Shown: piece by piece, positions 9,083-20,237 of the stretch
How positions within the stretch are numbered: the stretch's first letter is position 1
How the letters are laid out: the number at the start of each line of letters is the position of its first letter
Program-made: the position numbers and the translations under genes
Notes under the pieces: model-generated
The model's database searches: none
What the model saw: only the letters and a program-made list of their open reading frames with translations
Told to the model about the DNA's origin: nothing
Assembly: GCF_018140925.1 (NCBI RefSeq)
Contig: NZ_CP073315.1
Location: forward strand, 2,976,001 to 3,040,000
Direction: 5' to 3'
Source: Psychrobacillus sp. INOP01
Lineage (GTDB): Bacteria > Bacillota > Bacilli > Bacillales_A > Planococcaceae
Length of the DNA: 64,000 nucleotides

Positions 9083-9961
9083 TTAATGAGACACTAGTGA
9101 TTTCACATATTTCTTCAAAATATCCTCCACACCTTGACGCAAATCAGGTCTTTCTAAAGCAAAAGCAATAGTCGTATCGATGAAACCAAGCTGTTCACCG
9201 ATATCGTAGCGTTTACCCTCAAAATTATAGGCATACACTGGTTCACTTCTATTCAATCGCTCAATCGCGTCCGTTAACTGAATTTCGCCACCAGCACCGA
9301 TTTTTTGGTCTTCTAGTAGAGAGAAAATAGCTGGTGTTAAAATATATCTACCGACAATTCCAAATTGGGAAGGTGCATCTGCCTGTTTTGGCTTCTCCAC
9401 AAATTGACGAACCTTCATCAAACGATCATCTGCATTAATCGGATCTATAATACCATATCGATGAACGTCCTCTAAAGGCACTTTTTGTACACCGATAACA
9501 CTACTTTGTACTTCATCAAATTGGCTGATCAGCTGAGCAAGACAAGGCACTTCACTGGAAACAATATCATCTCCCAGTAACACGGCAAACGGCTCATCCC
9601 CGATAAATTTACGTGCACACCATATGGCATGTCCTAGCCCAAGCGGTTCTTTTTGACGAATATAATGGATATCCACAGTGGAAGGGGCCTGTACTTTATT
9701 TAACAAGTCAAATTTTTCGTGCTCCAGCAAGTTTGCCTCTAGCTCATATGCGTTATCAAAGTGATCTTCGATGGCGCGTTTATGCTTTCCCGTTACGATA
9801 ATAATATCTTCAATACCAGATGCGATTGCTTCTTCTACTATATATTGAATGGTTGGCTTATCTACGATTGGAAGCATTTCTTTCGGCATCGCTTTTGTGG
9901 CAGGAAGGAATCGTGTGCCAAGACCTGCCGCTGGAATAATTGCTTTTTTTATAGTACTCAT
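9083..9961 (-). CDS. galU: UTP-glucose-1-phosphate uridylyltransferase (first of two)
   Basis: Makes UDP-glucose from UTP and glucose-1-phosphate in the cytoplasm. The nucleotidyltransferase signature [17 protein letters not shown] (about 8-24), [11 protein letters not shown] and [14 protein letters not shown] are all present. Length (292 aa) matches GtaB/GalU. It lies between a GtrII-like glucosyltransferase and an acyltransferase, so it probably feeds glucosylation of a wall polymer. A second galU at 37585-38463 is a clear paralogue of similar length. Confidence 0.95.
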   Translation of the reverse strand: MSTIKKAIIPAAGLGTRFLPATKAMPKEMLPIVDKPTIQYIVEEAIASGIEDIIIVTGKHKRAIEDHFDNAYELEANLLEHEKFDLLNKVQAPSTVDIHYIRQKEPLGLGHAIWCARKFIGDEPFAVLLGDDIVSSEVPCLAQLISQFDEVQSSVIGVQKVPLEDVHRYGIIDPINADDRLMKVRQFVEKPKQADAPSQFGIVGRYILTPAIFSLLEDQKIGAGGEIQLTDAIERLNRSEPVYAYNFEGKRYDIGEQLGFIDTTIAFALERPDLRQGVEDILKKYVKSLVSH

Positions 9962-9975
9962 TGTATCAACGTCCT

Positions 9976-11499
9976 TTATTTATTTAGCTTTATCACCATA
10001 ATATCACCCTCGACTCGAACTGAATCGGGATGCGGCCAAGTAGGCATGCCTTCGAACCATTCGGTATCCTGAATAGTCTGTTTCTCCTCTGGACTCGCTA
10101 AGTGGAACGATTCACCAAACTCATTGGCAAATAAATACTGATAATGGTAAGGCTGTGCTAGAATGGTTTCTCCAATAACTCCCGTCATAGATGGAAGTCT
10201 ATCTGGTATTGTCGATGAGCCTAACTCCGATTTCAAATAATATGTTCCATATATCGCAAGCTTCGTGACGTTTTCATAGCCAGCAGTTTGTTCTATACGG
10301 TCCAACACTCGATTAGCATAGGAAACCGACTTTTCATACTTTAATGTCGTATTAAAATACGAAATATTCGCGATTAGTCCAAAGTTAAACACGGTCAACC
10401 CAAGTACGATAACAGTAGACCAAGCTATCCCTTGTCCAAATCCTTTTTCACTAGTCATCCGATCGTAAAATAAAATTGGGAGCAAATAAAAACTAACAAG
10501 TCCCATCACCATCAGCATGTGATATTCCACACCAGGTGACACGAAATACATACAATAAGAAAGCACTGGCATCATAACGAAAATGCCAACAGCAAGTATA
10601 ATATGTACAAGTGGTAGTTTACGTAATGTCCATATAAAGCTAGCGATAGTTACAACTACTAAGAACGCATTCAACACATCCAAGAAAGTCATTGCTGTAT
10701 CAGCCTGGAAACCTCCAAAGAAAAAGGCCACCATGGAATTCTTAATAGCTACAAAAGCCGATACCAGACTCAAGGATCCAGCTCCAATTTCACTTAAACC
10801 CTGATAATCCGAAATCTCCCCAGCAAAATAGGTTTGATAGATTTTAAATGTAATGGCATAAAGGATCATTCCGACACCAATCGTCAATACGTAGCTAATC
10901 CACTTACTAATAATTACTTTCAACTTTTTATTTCCAAATAAAAGATCCTGTAACCATACTAACGCTATTAAAGTTAGTGCAAGTGGAAGATTGGCCTGAT
11001 AAATTCCGACCGATAAATAGAAGATGAAGGCTCCTGCTATAAAGCCATATCTAAACTTCTGTGTTACAAGAATAGCTAGGGCAGCAAGTAAAAAGCCCAT
11101 CATATACCCATCAGCAGTGAACATATAAGAAAACGTCGAAGCAATAGTTGGAAAGCTTACAACCAAACCAGCTGTTAACCAAATGGACAAGGTTTTCCGA
11201 AGCTTTAGAATCTCTACAATCAGCACGACTGTTACCGCTAAATAGAGGATAGACAATACACCGATAACAAACGGTAGATCAAAATAGGAGCTAATTCCAC
11301 TAAAGGGACCGAGGAAAAAACGCCCTAATTTAAATTTCAATTGCGTATTATGAATATTAATAAGTCCATCATGGTTAGGTAAATAATTGACAAATGCGTA
11401 TAAATGAATCAAAAAGCCAATAACAACACTGGCCATAAATGCAGACTTCCACTCTGGGCGAATCCACTGCTTGAATTTCTCTAAAATTTGTTCTGGCAT
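9976..11499 (-). CDS. GtrII-like membrane glucosyltransferase
   Basis: Polytopic membrane protein with about a dozen hydrophobic helices, an early loop motif [14 protein letters not shown], and a C-terminal extracytoplasmic soluble part. This matches the GtrII-type glucosyltransferase family, which moves glucose from a lipid carrier onto surface glycans outside the membrane. An upstream ATG at 11520 is possible. I prefer the ATG at 11499 (MPEQILEKF) because AAAAGGAG lies 8 bases before it on the minus strand. First gene of the operon with galU 14 bp downstream, consistent with UDP-glucose supply. The specificity is inferred from neighbours and is not proven. Confidence 0.82.
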   Translation of the reverse strand: MPEQILEKFKQWIRPEWKSAFMASVVIGFLIHLYAFVNYLPNHDGLINIHNTQLKFKLGRFFLGPFSGISSYFDLPFVIGVLSILYLAVTVVLIVEILKLRKTLSIWLTAGLVVSFPTIASTFSYMFTADGYMMGFLLAALAILVTQKFRYGFIAGAFIFYLSVGIYQANLPLALTLIALVWLQDLLFGNKKLKVIISKWISYVLTIGVGMILYAITFKIYQTYFAGEISDYQGLSEIGAGSLSLVSAFVAIKNSMVAFFFGGFQADTAMTFLDVLNAFLVVVTIASFIWTLRKLPLVHIILAVGIFVMMPVLSYCMYFVSPGVEYHMLMVMGLVSFYLLPILFYDRMTSEKGFGQGIAWSTVIVLGLTVFNFGLIANISYFNTTLKYEKSVSYANRVLDRIEQTAGYENVTKLAIYGTYYLKSELGSSTIPDRLPSMTGVIGETILAQPYHYQYLFANEFGESFHLASPEEKQTIQDTEWFEGMPTWPHPDSVRVEGDIMVIKLNK

Positions 11500-11701
11500 A
11501 CATGTACTCCTTTTAATCATATTAATCCCTTCAAATTATAGCATAGCTACACGGTTGAAAAGTAGTCGAGTAGGGAAATGGACGTATTGGATGGAATACA
11601 ACAAGTTTTCGCACCACGAGAAAATGCAACAAGTGCATCAGCTTCCAAATAACTTTACTTCCTATTGGAAACCTTATAAAAGTACCCACCACACTTTCTA
11701 T

Positions 11702-12002
11702 GCGAGAGAGATTGCTACCGATACGAGTGAGATCCACTTCATTACGAGAGAGCTCGCCGCTCATACGAGAGAGCTTTATCCACATATGAGAGTGATCCGC
11801 ACCTATACAAAAGAGCTATCCCCGAACGAGAGAGATTTCCACACTCATACGAGAGCAATCCACTTCTATACGAGAGAGTTTGTTTCTCATACGAGAGAGA
11901 TCCGCATCTATACGAAAGAGCTACCCCCGAACGAGAGAGATTTCCACTCATACGAGAGCAATCCACTTCCATACGAGAGAGCCACGCCTCCATACGAGAG
12001 CC
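11702..12002 (+). repeat. Family C array copy 1 (core ACGAGAGAG), fifteen units
   Basis: Cores begin at 11702, 11723, 11744, 11765, 11786, 11807, 11826, 11849, 11870, 11891, 11912, 11931, 11952, 11973 and 11994. Steps are 21 bp except 19 then 23 around 11826 (net phase kept) and a single 19 before 11931. It lies in the gap of about 710 bp between the divergent glucosyltransferase and 5'-nucleotidase genes. Both strands stay open across it only because the period is a multiple of 3; I do not annotate a protein. Confidence 0.92.
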
Positions 12003-12210
12003 AACTACAAAATCCCAATCCCCAAAACTTAACCAACTCAGGAAATGGAAATTGTAGAATACCTGCAAATTCTCAAAATCCTATAGCCGTAGAAATGGAA
12101 ATCTATATCTCAAGTAATTGGAATCTTTCTCTAGTACCTAACATATGGTGAAAGGTATAGGAAATTTGGCAGTCCCTCAATGCGACTATAGATTAATAGG
12201 AGGCTAGTTT

Positions 12211-15200
12211 ATGAAAGAAAGAAGAAAGCTAAGACAACGGACATATAAAGCAGCACTGGCAATGGCTTTAGCAACTGGATCACTAGTAACATTGTCACCA
12301 CCTAATGCATTAGCAGCAGATGTGAATGAAAAATCCTTCTCCGATGTACAAGCATCCCAGCATTTCTATGAGGCTGTGAAGAATTTGACAGCCAGAGGAA
12401 TAATCTCTGGTTTTGAAGATGGCACGTTTAGACCGTCTGAAAACATTAGCAGAGCACACGCTGCCAAAATAATGGCGCTTGCTTTAGGATTAGATACAAA
12501 AAACGTAAAAAATCCTGAATTCAAAGATGTGAGCACCAGCCATCCAAACTATGAAGCGATTGCTGCGCTTGTCGAGGCTGGCGTTTTAAAAGGCTATGAA
12601 AATAATACATTCCATCCAGATGGCAATTTAACACGAGCTCAAATGGCTAAGATGCTAGTAAAAGGTTTTAAGTTTGAAGAAGAGAAGTATAGTAATCTAC
12701 CGTTTGATGATGTGAAAAACAATGAATGGCATGCGAATTACATTCAAACCTTATTTGACCATAAAATTACAACCGGTAAGACGGCTAGCAAGTATGATCC
12801 AAATGCATATGTTACACGTGGACAAGCTGCTTCCTTTATTTACCGAACGGAAGCTACCAAAAAACAAGAAGCAGTTTTAATACAAAATATATCTAATAAT
12901 GAACTCACAGTCTCAGATGGAACATACGCAATACCTAAAAGCTTCGCTAACATCTTAAGCGAATCCAATTTAGCAATATTGAAAGGTTCACATATAAAAT
13001 ACACAGTGAAAGACAAGGAAATCGATAATATTAGCTACATCGAGATACAAGCAAGCGGAACAGCTAACAACTACCTTGTACTGGATGGTAAAGGTGATAA
13101 ATTTAATGGTGAACTTTCAACTAATGGCAATTTCATTACGATCAAAAACATATTATTAGCATCACTCCAAATAAAGCAAGGAACTACCTCAGTCACAGTA
13201 GATGCTAAGGTTGAAAAACTAAAAGTCCAATCGAAAAATACAAAAGTCACACTCGGCACAAATGCTAAAATCGGCGACCTTCTTCTACCAGCTGGAACAC
13301 AAGCAAAAGATATCATTCCAAACTATGACAAAGTAAAGGCAAATATCGAAAAGATTAATGGCGTAGCGAACCCAGATGCCAAACCAGTGACTCCACCATC
13401 TTCTGGCGGAGGAGGAAGTGGAGGCGGAGGCGGTAACACTAATCCACCAACAAAACCAGAAGATAAAAACTTCGACTTATCTATTATGCACTTTAACGAT
13501 ACACATGCTCACCTGGATAATGCCGCAAAACGTGTGACAGCGGTCAATGAAGTACGTGCTGCTAAACCGAACTCATTGTTATTAGATGCAGGGGATGTTT
13601 TCTCGGGAACTCTCTATTTTAATGAATTTAAAGGACAAGCTGACTTAGAATTTATGAATTTAATGAAAGTCGATGCAATGACGTTTGGTAACCACGAATT
13701 TGATCTTGGTTCATCACCTGAAGGTCACAAAGCATTAGCAGATTTCATCAAAGCAGCGAACTTCCCGTTTGTATCTGCAAACGTCGATTTTTCAAAAGAC
13801 GGTCTATTTACAGGTTTGTTCAATACTAAAATTGCGGATAAACCTGAGAAAGCCAATATTTATTCGGGAATAGTAAAGGAAGTAAATGGAGAGAAAATCG
13901 GTATCTTCGGTTTAACAACTGCCGAAACGAAAGACATTTCAAGTCCAGGTAAGATCGAGTTCTCTAACTATATCGACGATGCGAAAAAGATGGTTGCTGA
14001 GTTTGAAAAAATGGGTGTTAACAAAATCGTTGCGATCACACATATTGGCTACGACGACAATCCCGCAGTGGACAATGATATGGAACTTGCTAAAGCAGTC
14101 GAAGGTATCGATGTAATTGTCGGTGGACATAGTCATACACAACTAGACAAACCAGTTTTAGTAAGCAAAAATGCTCAGCCTACAATTATTGTGCAAGCTT
14201 ACCAATATGCTGATTTCCTTGGAACATTGGATGTCACATTCGACAAAAACGGGGTTATTGTTGGACATGCAGGAAAGTTGATAAAAGTTGCGGATAAAGC
14301 TGCAGACCCTGCAGCGGCTGAAATATTAAAGAAATACTCTGATAGAATTAAAGATATATCAAACGAAGAAACTGGTGCAATTGCTGTAAATGCATTAGAA
14401 AATCCACGTTCAAATGCAAATAGTAGTAATAGTGTTCGTAGCAACGAAACGCCACTAGGAAATGTAATTACAGATGGCATGCTTAGTAAAGCAAAAGTGT
14501 ACAACAAAAATGTAGTCATGGCATTCCAAAATGGTGGAGGAATTAGATCAGCGATCAATCAAGGACCTATTACAGTAGGTGAAGTGATTACCGTGCTTCC
14601 ATTCGGAAATACATTAGCGACGATGGAGTTAACTGGAGCAGAAATCAAAGAAACGTTTGAAATTAGCTTCAAAGAACTTCCACGTGAAAATGGAGGATTC
14701 CTTCATGTATCAGGTGCAAAAGTAAAGTATGATTCGTCCAAGCCTGTTGGTCAACGAGTTGTATCCATTGCTTATAAAAATGCAGAAGGTAGTTACACTG
14801 AAATACAAGATACCCAGAAGTATACCATTGCAACTAACGCATTCACTGCTAAAGGTGGAGACGGCTATACGGTATTAGCAAAAGCCTACGCAGAAGGTAG
14901 AGTTACGGATCTCGGTCTATCCGATTGGGAAAATTTCAGTGAGCACCTTGTAAGTTTAGGGAACGTGGATCCAAAAGTCGAAGGACGTATTGTCGACGTG
15001 AAGGATGAAGACCCAAACAATGAATACCCAGGTGGAAATATTGACGAGGACGATTTCTCAGGCACTGTAGAAGTACCAAAAGTGTACAATGGCGACGTGA
15101 CGGTTTCGGTTACAGAAGTGTCCTTCCTTGGAAATGCCATTATTAAAGGGAATTTAACTATTACAGGAAATCCCTCTAATAATATGACACTTTCTAATAT

Positions 15201-15291
15201 TACGGTTAAAGGCAACTTGGACCTTTCGGGGCTAAACGGAGAAACCTTAGATCTTGATGGAATCATTGTGGATGGAGAGACAATTTTTTAA
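12211..15291 (+). CDS. SLH-anchored 5'-nucleotidase / cyclic phosphodiesterase (UshA family)
   Basis: Has a signal peptide (1-35), three SLH domains (about 40-93, 105-155 and 165-215), a beta-rich segment, then a Gly-rich linker (about 393-415). The catalytic metallophosphoesterase domain follows (HFNDTHAHLD from His427, GNHEFD about 493-498, GGHSHTQ about 638-644). A 5'-nucleotidase C domain (NGGGIRSAINQGPITVGE, GNTLATMELTGAEIKE) and a short C-terminal beta-helix-like tail (about 940-1026) complete it. It should dephosphorylate nucleotides outside the cell. The N-terminal 390 residues are paralogous to the SLH protein at 29266. Starts at ATG after AGGAGG. It is followed by a large secreted nuclease. 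Confidence 0.93.
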   Translation: MKERRKLRQRTYKAALAMALATGSLVTLSPPNALAADVNEKSFSDVQASQHFYEAVKNLTARGIISGFEDGTFRPSENISRAHAAKIMALALGLDTKNVKNPEFKDVSTSHPNYEAIAALVEAGVLKGYENNTFHPDGNLTRAQMAKMLVKGFKFEEEKYSNLPFDDVKNNEWHANYIQTLFDHKITTGKTASKYDPNAYVTRGQAASFIYRTEATKKQEAVLIQNISNNELTVSDGTYAIPKSFANILSESNLAILKGSHIKYTVKDKEIDNISYIEIQASGTANNYLVLDGKGDKFNGELSTNGNFITIKNILLASLQIKQGTTSVTVDAKVEKLKVQSKNTKVTLGTNAKIGDLLLPAGTQAKDIIPNYDKVKANIEKINGVANPDAKPVTPPSSGGGGSGGGGGNTNPPTKPEDKNFDLSIMHFNDTHAHLDNAAKRVTAVNEVRAAKPNSLLLDAGDVFSGTLYFNEFKGQADLEFMNLMKVDAMTFGNHEFDLGSSPEGHKALADFIKAANFPFVSANVDFSKDGLFTGLFNTKIADKPEKANIYSGIVKEVNGEKIGIFGLTTAETKDISSPGKIEFSNYIDDAKKMVAEFEKMGVNKIVAITHIGYDDNPAVDNDMELAKAVEGIDVIVGGHSHTQLDKPVLVSKNAQPTIIVQAYQYADFLGTLDVTFDKNGVIVGHAGKLIKVADKAADPAAAEILKKYSDRIKDISNEETGAIAVNALENPRSNANSSNSVRSNETPLGNVITDGMLSKAKVYNKNVVMAFQNGGGIRSAINQGPITVGEVITVLPFGNTLATMELTGAEIKETFEISFKELPRENGGFLHVSGAKVKYDSSKPVGQRVVSIAYKNAEGSYTEIQDTQKYTIATNAFTAKGGDGYTVLAKAYAEGRVTDLGLSDWENFSEHLVSLGNVDPKVEGRIVDVKDEDPNNEYPGGNIDEDDFSGTVEVPKVYNGDVTVSVTEVSFLGNAIIKGNLTITGNPSNNMTLSNITVKGNLDLSGLNGETLDLDGIIVDGETIF

Positions 15292-15299
15292 TACCAATC

Positions 15300-15333
15300 A
15301 CCAAGCTTTCGAATAGAAAGTAGAAAGCTTGGT
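15300..15333 (+). terminator. Hairpin after the 5'-nucleotidase gene
   Basis: Stem CCAAGCTTTC (about 15301-15310) with GAAAGCTTGG (about 15323-15332). No long T-run follows, so it may be a weak terminator or a processing hairpin, allowing readthrough into the nuclease gene. Confidence 0.5.
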
Positions 15334-15387
15334 AAATCAACATAATAACTTTACTAGAAATCCCTATATAAAAGGAGAATTGTATAG

Positions 15388-18300
15388 ATGAGTAAAAGGA
15401 ATTGGAAGAGGCCCATAAATGCTTTCTTATCTGCAAGTTTAGTAGCTGGTCTAGTAATTCCAGTGTTGCCATCGAAGGCTATAGCCGCTACGAATGCATC
15501 GGAGCTAATTATTTCAGAGTATATTGAAGGAAGCAGTTTTAATAAAGCAATTGAGATTTACAACGGAACAGGGGCTACAGTAGATTTAAGTGCATATACA
15601 CTTGAACTTCATTCAAATGGAGCAGTTACAGCAGGAAATAAAATGACATTATCGGGAAGCTTAGATAATGATGACACATATGTAGTACATCATAAAGATG
15701 CAAATGCTGATATAAAAAGCAAAGGAAATCAAGTTGATTCGAATGTTATTAATTTCAATGGCGATGACCCTATTGTTTTAAGGAAATCAGGTGAAGTGAT
15801 TGACTCTATCGGGCAGGCAAATGGTTCCAAAAATAATTTCGGTGCGGATGTTACACTAGTACGCAAAAGTTCAGTTACAGAAGGCGACAGAGTAATCGAT
15901 GACGCATTCGATCCAACTGCGGAATGGACGACACTACCAAAAGACGATTCTTCCAATTTAGGCTCTCACACAATGGATATTGGTGGCACGGATCCGGGAG
16001 AAACTCAAGTAGAAACTGTAACAGTTTCTATCCCTTCATCGACTGTACCAGTAGGCACAGAAATTACATTATCGACTAACACGGAAGAAGCTTCCATTTA
16101 CTATACGACAGATGGATCTGATCCGTCTGATTCAAGTATTAAATATGAAACTCCAATTGTTATCGACAAAGACATGACGATTAAAGCAATTGCAATAAAA
16201 GAAGGCTATGTAAACAGTCAAATTTCTACATTCTCCTATACGGTGATAAGTGAAACTGGAGCATTGACCATTGCAGAAGCACGAAATACAGCTCTTGGAG
16301 AAACCGTTACTGTTAAAGGGATAGTAGCTGCAAACTTGAAAAATTCCATTTCAGTTCAAGATGCGACAGGCGGTATCGCAATACGTCCGACAAGTATAGC
16401 TGCAACTGTAGGTGATGAAGTAACGCTTACTGGGAAATTAGCGGAATTCCGTGGACTTCTTCAATTAGACGGTGCAACGATTGTTGCAAAGACTGAAAAT
16501 GTAGGTGCTCCAACTCCTAAGGTTGTAACAGGAGCGGAAGTGAACGAAAACAATGAATCACTTCTTGTCCAAGCAAAACAAATTACACTAACTGCAGTAA
16601 ATGCAGGAAACTATACAGCAACAGATGGAACGACAGAGTTCATCGTTCGAGATGAAAACAACTCATTGGGTTTAATTGTAGGTAATACGTACGAATCCAT
16701 TACTGGTATTGTGCAACAATTTGACGCAGCTTATCAAATTATCCCTCGCTCAGTTTCAGATATTGTGGCGGATAGCTCCATCATACAACCTGTTATAGCA
16801 AACCCGGGAAGTGGAACTTTTGTTGGAAGCACAACAGTTACATTATCCACAACTACGGCAAATTCGGAAATTTTTTACACAGTGGATGGAAAAGATCCAA
16901 TTGAATTTGGTGTAAAATATGCATCTCCGATTACTATCACAAAAAATTCAACACTTAAAGCAGTCGTAAAAACACAAGATGGTACTTTTAGTGAAGTAAA
17001 ATCATTCGAATATACAATTACAGATAGTCTTCAAATTCATGATATCCAAGGAGCAGGACACTTCACATCTTTTGACAATAAGACAGTAGAGGGCATTCAA
17101 GGAGTTGTTACTTACTCGTTCTTATTAAATGGTGCAACCTACTATCATATCCAAACACCGGATGAGTTAGCGGATACGAATCCTAATACTTCTGAAGCCA
17201 TTGTACTTTACAGCGGAACAAACACATGGCCGATTAAAGTAGGAGATTTAGTATCAGTCACTGGGAGAGTAAGTGAATTTGCATATGACGGATATACTGA
17301 TCGTCAAACAACTGATTTGAAAACTACGCAAATCAATGTTCGAAATGACCAAGGTGGAAAAGTCGAAGTCATTAAAAGTGGCGTAGCTTTACCAGCTCCG
17401 ATCTTAATCGATGAAACTAAAATGTCTCTCGCTAAAATTGATAGCGACAATCTTACTGTTTTCAATCCGACGGTAGATGCAATCGATTTCTGGGAAAGTA
17501 TCGAAGGAATGCGCGTGCAAGTCGGAAATGTGAAAGCGGTAGCGCCTCAAGAGCATGGCGATTTGATCACCGTTTTGGAAAACGCTCCAACGAACTCCCT
17601 TCATGGCGGGGTTTTATATGAAAAGGATAATCAAAATCCAAATCGCGTGCAATTCCGTTTAGAGCCAAATGGACCTGGTCGTGATTTCGAAGTAGCAACT
17701 GGAGACAAATTTAAAGGACCGATAACGGGAGTGGTAGGCTATTCATTCCAAAACTTTAAAATCTATGTCTCTTTAAATGAAATGAAAGCTGCTCATACAA
17801 AAGGAACTGCAACACCGGAAAAAACAACAATTGTAAAAGCAGAAGATAAGTTAACAATTGCTTCTTATAACTTAGAAAACTTCTCGAATAACAAAACATC
17901 CACAACAGATGACAAAGCACGTAAATTAGCAAGAGCAATTGCTTCGGATATGCAAGCTCCTGACATTGTAGGTGTAACAGAGGTACAGGATAATAATGGT
18001 GAAGGTACTGGAGACTCAAGAGCGGACCAAAGTTATAGCAGACTAATCGCTGCAATTAGTGCTGCCGGTGGACCAACCTATAAATATGTAAATATTGACC
18101 CAGTAAACAATCAAGACGGCGGAGCACCAAATGCTAATATTCGTGTTGGGTTCCTTTATAATCCAGAACGAGTAAAGTTGACAGAAGGTATTTCTGCTGG
18201 AAATGCGACTAATGCGGTTGGTTACAAAGATGGTAAGCTAACACTTAACCCAGGTCGTATCGATCCATCGAATAGTGCATTTAACAGCAGCCGTAAACCT

Positions 18301-20112
18301 TTAGCAGCACAATTTGATTTTAAAGGTGAAAGCGTCGTCGTTATTGCGAATCATTGGAACTCTAAAACTGGTGATACACCATTATTCGGATCCATCCAAC
18401 CACCAAAATACGACAGTGAAATCCAACGTAAAAAAATTGCAAAAATTGTTTCTGACTTTGTTGTAGATATTAAAACGAAAAACCCAGATGCAAACGTTGT
18501 ATCTTTAGGTGACTTCAACGATTATCAATTTGCCGATTCCCTTTTAATTCACGAAGGTGAAAACATGACAAACATGATTAACAAAGTGGAGACGTCAGAT
18601 CGATACACATACCTATATCAAGGAAACTCACAAGTACTAGATCATATTTTAGTCACTAAAAACTTAGAAAATAAAACGAAAATCGACATTCTTCATATCA
18701 ATGCAGACTTTACCGATATGGCAGGACGGGCAAGTGACCATGATCCAGTAATGGTACAAATTGATATTTTAGCAGATGATGTTGTTACACCGATTACAGC
18801 TGAAAAAACATACAACATCAAAAATCTTCAAACAAAGAAACTAACTATTGGCAAACCTAGCGTTTCTATCACACTTGACGATGCATCAGAAATCACAGAA
18901 GGCATTCTATTCACAGGTAATTATGCAGAATTCCATGGAGAAGGCTTTGCAGAGCAAACTGTAACGATTAAACCAGAAAAAGCTGGCGCGATTATGGATT
19001 TCAAAGGTACCAATGTCCAAAAAGTGATTATTAATGGAACAAACGTAAAAGAAATAAGAGGCGCTGAAAATATTCAAGAATTTGAATTTATTAATGGTGC
19101 GGATAGCAAAAACATTAAAATTACAAATTCGAAAGGGGAACCCATTGTGGTTCCTTCTTTACCTGGTGAAAACCAAGCACCAGTAGTAAAGAAAAGTATT
19201 CCAAGTCAAACAGTTAAAACCGGAGAGTCCATTTCGATCCTATTAACAGATCATTTTGCAGACCCAGAAAACCAAGTATTAACTTTTTCTTCCACTTTAG
19301 GAACGATTGAAGGTTCTACGTTAAAACTTAAACTTACAGAAGGAAGCCACATTGTAGGAGTTACTGCTACAGATGGTGAAAAAAGTGTAACGACAAGCTT
19401 CAGTGTACTTGTAACTTCCGCTAGCTCACCTTCCGATGACTATTATAAAGATGCTATCGGTAAAGAAGGGCAAGCGTTAAAAGCTGCACTACATGAAATA
19501 ATTGACGACCATACTCAACTTTCTTATGACCAAGTATGGGAAGCATTACGTGAAACAGATGAGGATCCGAATAATACAAACAATGTCATCTTGTTTTACT
19601 CTGGAGTATCACGCTCTAAAAATGCCAATGGTGGAAATGTAGGACAGTGGAACCGAGAACACACATGGGCTAAATCACATGGGAACTTCGGTACAAGTAA
19701 AGGACCAGGGACCGATGTCCACCATCTTAGACCTACAGACGTACAAGTGAATAGTTCAAGAGGAAACTTGGATTTTGATAACGGTGGCAGTCCGATAAAT
19801 AATTGTGACGAATGTAAACGTTCCTCTAACTCTTTTGAGCCACCAAATCGTGTCAAAGGCGATGTTGCTCGAATCCTCTTTTACATGGCAACACGTTATG
19901 AACAAGGCGATAAAGTAGATTTAGAACTAAACGAAAAGCTTGGCAATGGAAGCGCACCCTACCACGGAAAGCTTTCAACCCTACTAAAATGGCACGAGCA
20001 AGACCCAGTCGATGAATTCGAGCGCAATCGCAATAACATCATTCAAAAATGGCAAGGAAATCGTAATCCATTCATCGATCACCCAGAATGGGCAACATCA
20101 ATCTGGAACTAA
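15388..20112 (+). CDS. Giant secreted dual nuclease (EEP nuclease plus endonuclease I)
   Basis: 1574 aa. Signal peptide (1-33, ending AIAAT); lamin-tail-like domain (about 38-185, ELIISEYIEG); two chitobiase-C-like domains (about 205-285 and 470-545, each with a YYTTDGSDP/FYTVDGKDP motif); OB-like DNA-binding segments between and after them. An endonuclease/exonuclease/phosphatase domain spans about 820-1125 (IASYNLENF, GVTEVQDN, LGDFND, SDHDPVMVQ). After an immunoglobulin/cadherin-like domain (about 1265-1345) comes an endonuclease I domain (about 1352-1574) with WNREHTWAKSHG and DVHHLRPTDVQVNSSRGN. Predicted to degrade extracellular DNA. It has no SLH domain, so it is released or held by other means. 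Lies between a surface nucleotidase and a protease. Confidence 0.93.
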   Translation: MSKRNWKRPINAFLSASLVAGLVIPVLPSKAIAATNASELIISEYIEGSSFNKAIEIYNGTGATVDLSAYTLELHSNGAVTAGNKMTLSGSLDNDDTYVVHHKDANADIKSKGNQVDSNVINFNGDDPIVLRKSGEVIDSIGQANGSKNNFGADVTLVRKSSVTEGDRVIDDAFDPTAEWTTLPKDDSSNLGSHTMDIGGTDPGETQVETVTVSIPSSTVPVGTEITLSTNTEEASIYYTTDGSDPSDSSIKYETPIVIDKDMTIKAIAIKEGYVNSQISTFSYTVISETGALTIAEARNTALGETVTVKGIVAANLKNSISVQDATGGIAIRPTSIAATVGDEVTLTGKLAEFRGLLQLDGATIVAKTENVGAPTPKVVTGAEVNENNESLLVQAKQITLTAVNAGNYTATDGTTEFIVRDENNSLGLIVGNTYESITGIVQQFDAAYQIIPRSVSDIVADSSIIQPVIANPGSGTFVGSTTVTLSTTTANSEIFYTVDGKDPIEFGVKYASPITITKNSTLKAVVKTQDGTFSEVKSFEYTITDSLQIHDIQGAGHFTSFDNKTVEGIQGVVTYSFLLNGATYYHIQTPDELADTNPNTSEAIVLYSGTNTWPIKVGDLVSVTGRVSEFAYDGYTDRQTTDLKTTQINVRNDQGGKVEVIKSGVALPAPILIDETKMSLAKIDSDNLTVFNPTVDAIDFWESIEGMRVQVGNVKAVAPQEHGDLITVLENAPTNSLHGGVLYEKDNQNPNRVQFRLEPNGPGRDFEVATGDKFKGPITGVVGYSFQNFKIYVSLNEMKAAHTKGTATPEKTTIVKAEDKLTIASYNLENFSNNKTSTTDDKARKLARAIASDMQAPDIVGVTEVQDNNGEGTGDSRADQSYSRLIAAISAAGGPTYKYVNIDPVNNQDGGAPNANIRVGFLYNPERVKLTEGISAGNATNAVGYKDGKLTLNPGRIDPSNSAFNSSRKPLAAQFDFKGESVVVIANHWNSKTGDTPLFGSIQPPKYDSEIQRKKIAKIVSDFVVDIKTKNPDANVVSLGDFNDYQFADSLLIHEGENMTNMINKVETSDRYTYLYQGNSQVLDHILVTKNLENKTKIDILHINADFTDMAGRASDHDPVMVQIDILADDVVTPITAEKTYNIKNLQTKKLTIGKPSVSITLDDASEITEGILFTGNYAEFHGEGFAEQTVTIKPEKAGAIMDFKGTNVQKVIINGTNVKEIRGAENIQEFEFINGADSKNIKITNSKGEPIVVPSLPGENQAPVVKKSIPSQTVKTGESISILLTDHFADPENQVLTFSSTLGTIEGSTLKLKLTEGSHIVGVTATDGEKSVTTSFSVLVTSASSPSDDYYKDAIGKEGQALKAALHEIIDDHTQLSYDQVWEALRETDEDPNNTNNVILFYSGVSRSKNANGGNVGQWNREHTWAKSHGNFGTSKGPGTDVHHLRPTDVQVNSSRGNLDFDNGGSPINNCDECKRSSNSFEPPNRVKGDVARILFYMATRYEQGDKVDLELNEKLGNGSAPYHGKLSTLLKWHEQDPVDEFERNRNNIIQKWQGNRNPFIDHPEWATSIWN

Positions 20113-20179
20113 CTTAGATTTTTTTATGGTGCTATGTTATCAAACAATTCTGGATTCAATAAGAACCTTTAACTGATTA

Positions 20180-20214
20180 AAGTCCTGTAGAGAGACCTCT
20201 CTGCAGGGCTTTTT
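20180..20214 (+). terminator. Terminator of the dual nuclease gene
   Basis: Stem AGTCCTGTAGAGAG with CTCTCTGCAGGGCT, tight loop, then TTTTTA. Confidence 0.88.
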
Positions 20215-20237
20215 ATATGTACCTGACATGCTTTCAG

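Noticed and set aside
11471-12151. Long open frames on both strands over the ACGAGAG array (YTRELSPNERD-like heptad peptides)
   Set aside because: The frames exist because the DNA period is 21 bp, a multiple of 3, with no stop in a unit. There is no RBS, they overlap the divergent gene start, and both strands are equally open.
14199-14558. Minus-strand frames inside the nucleotidase, nuclease and protease genes
   Set aside because: Antisense shadows of genes with clear catalytic motifs on the plus strand.
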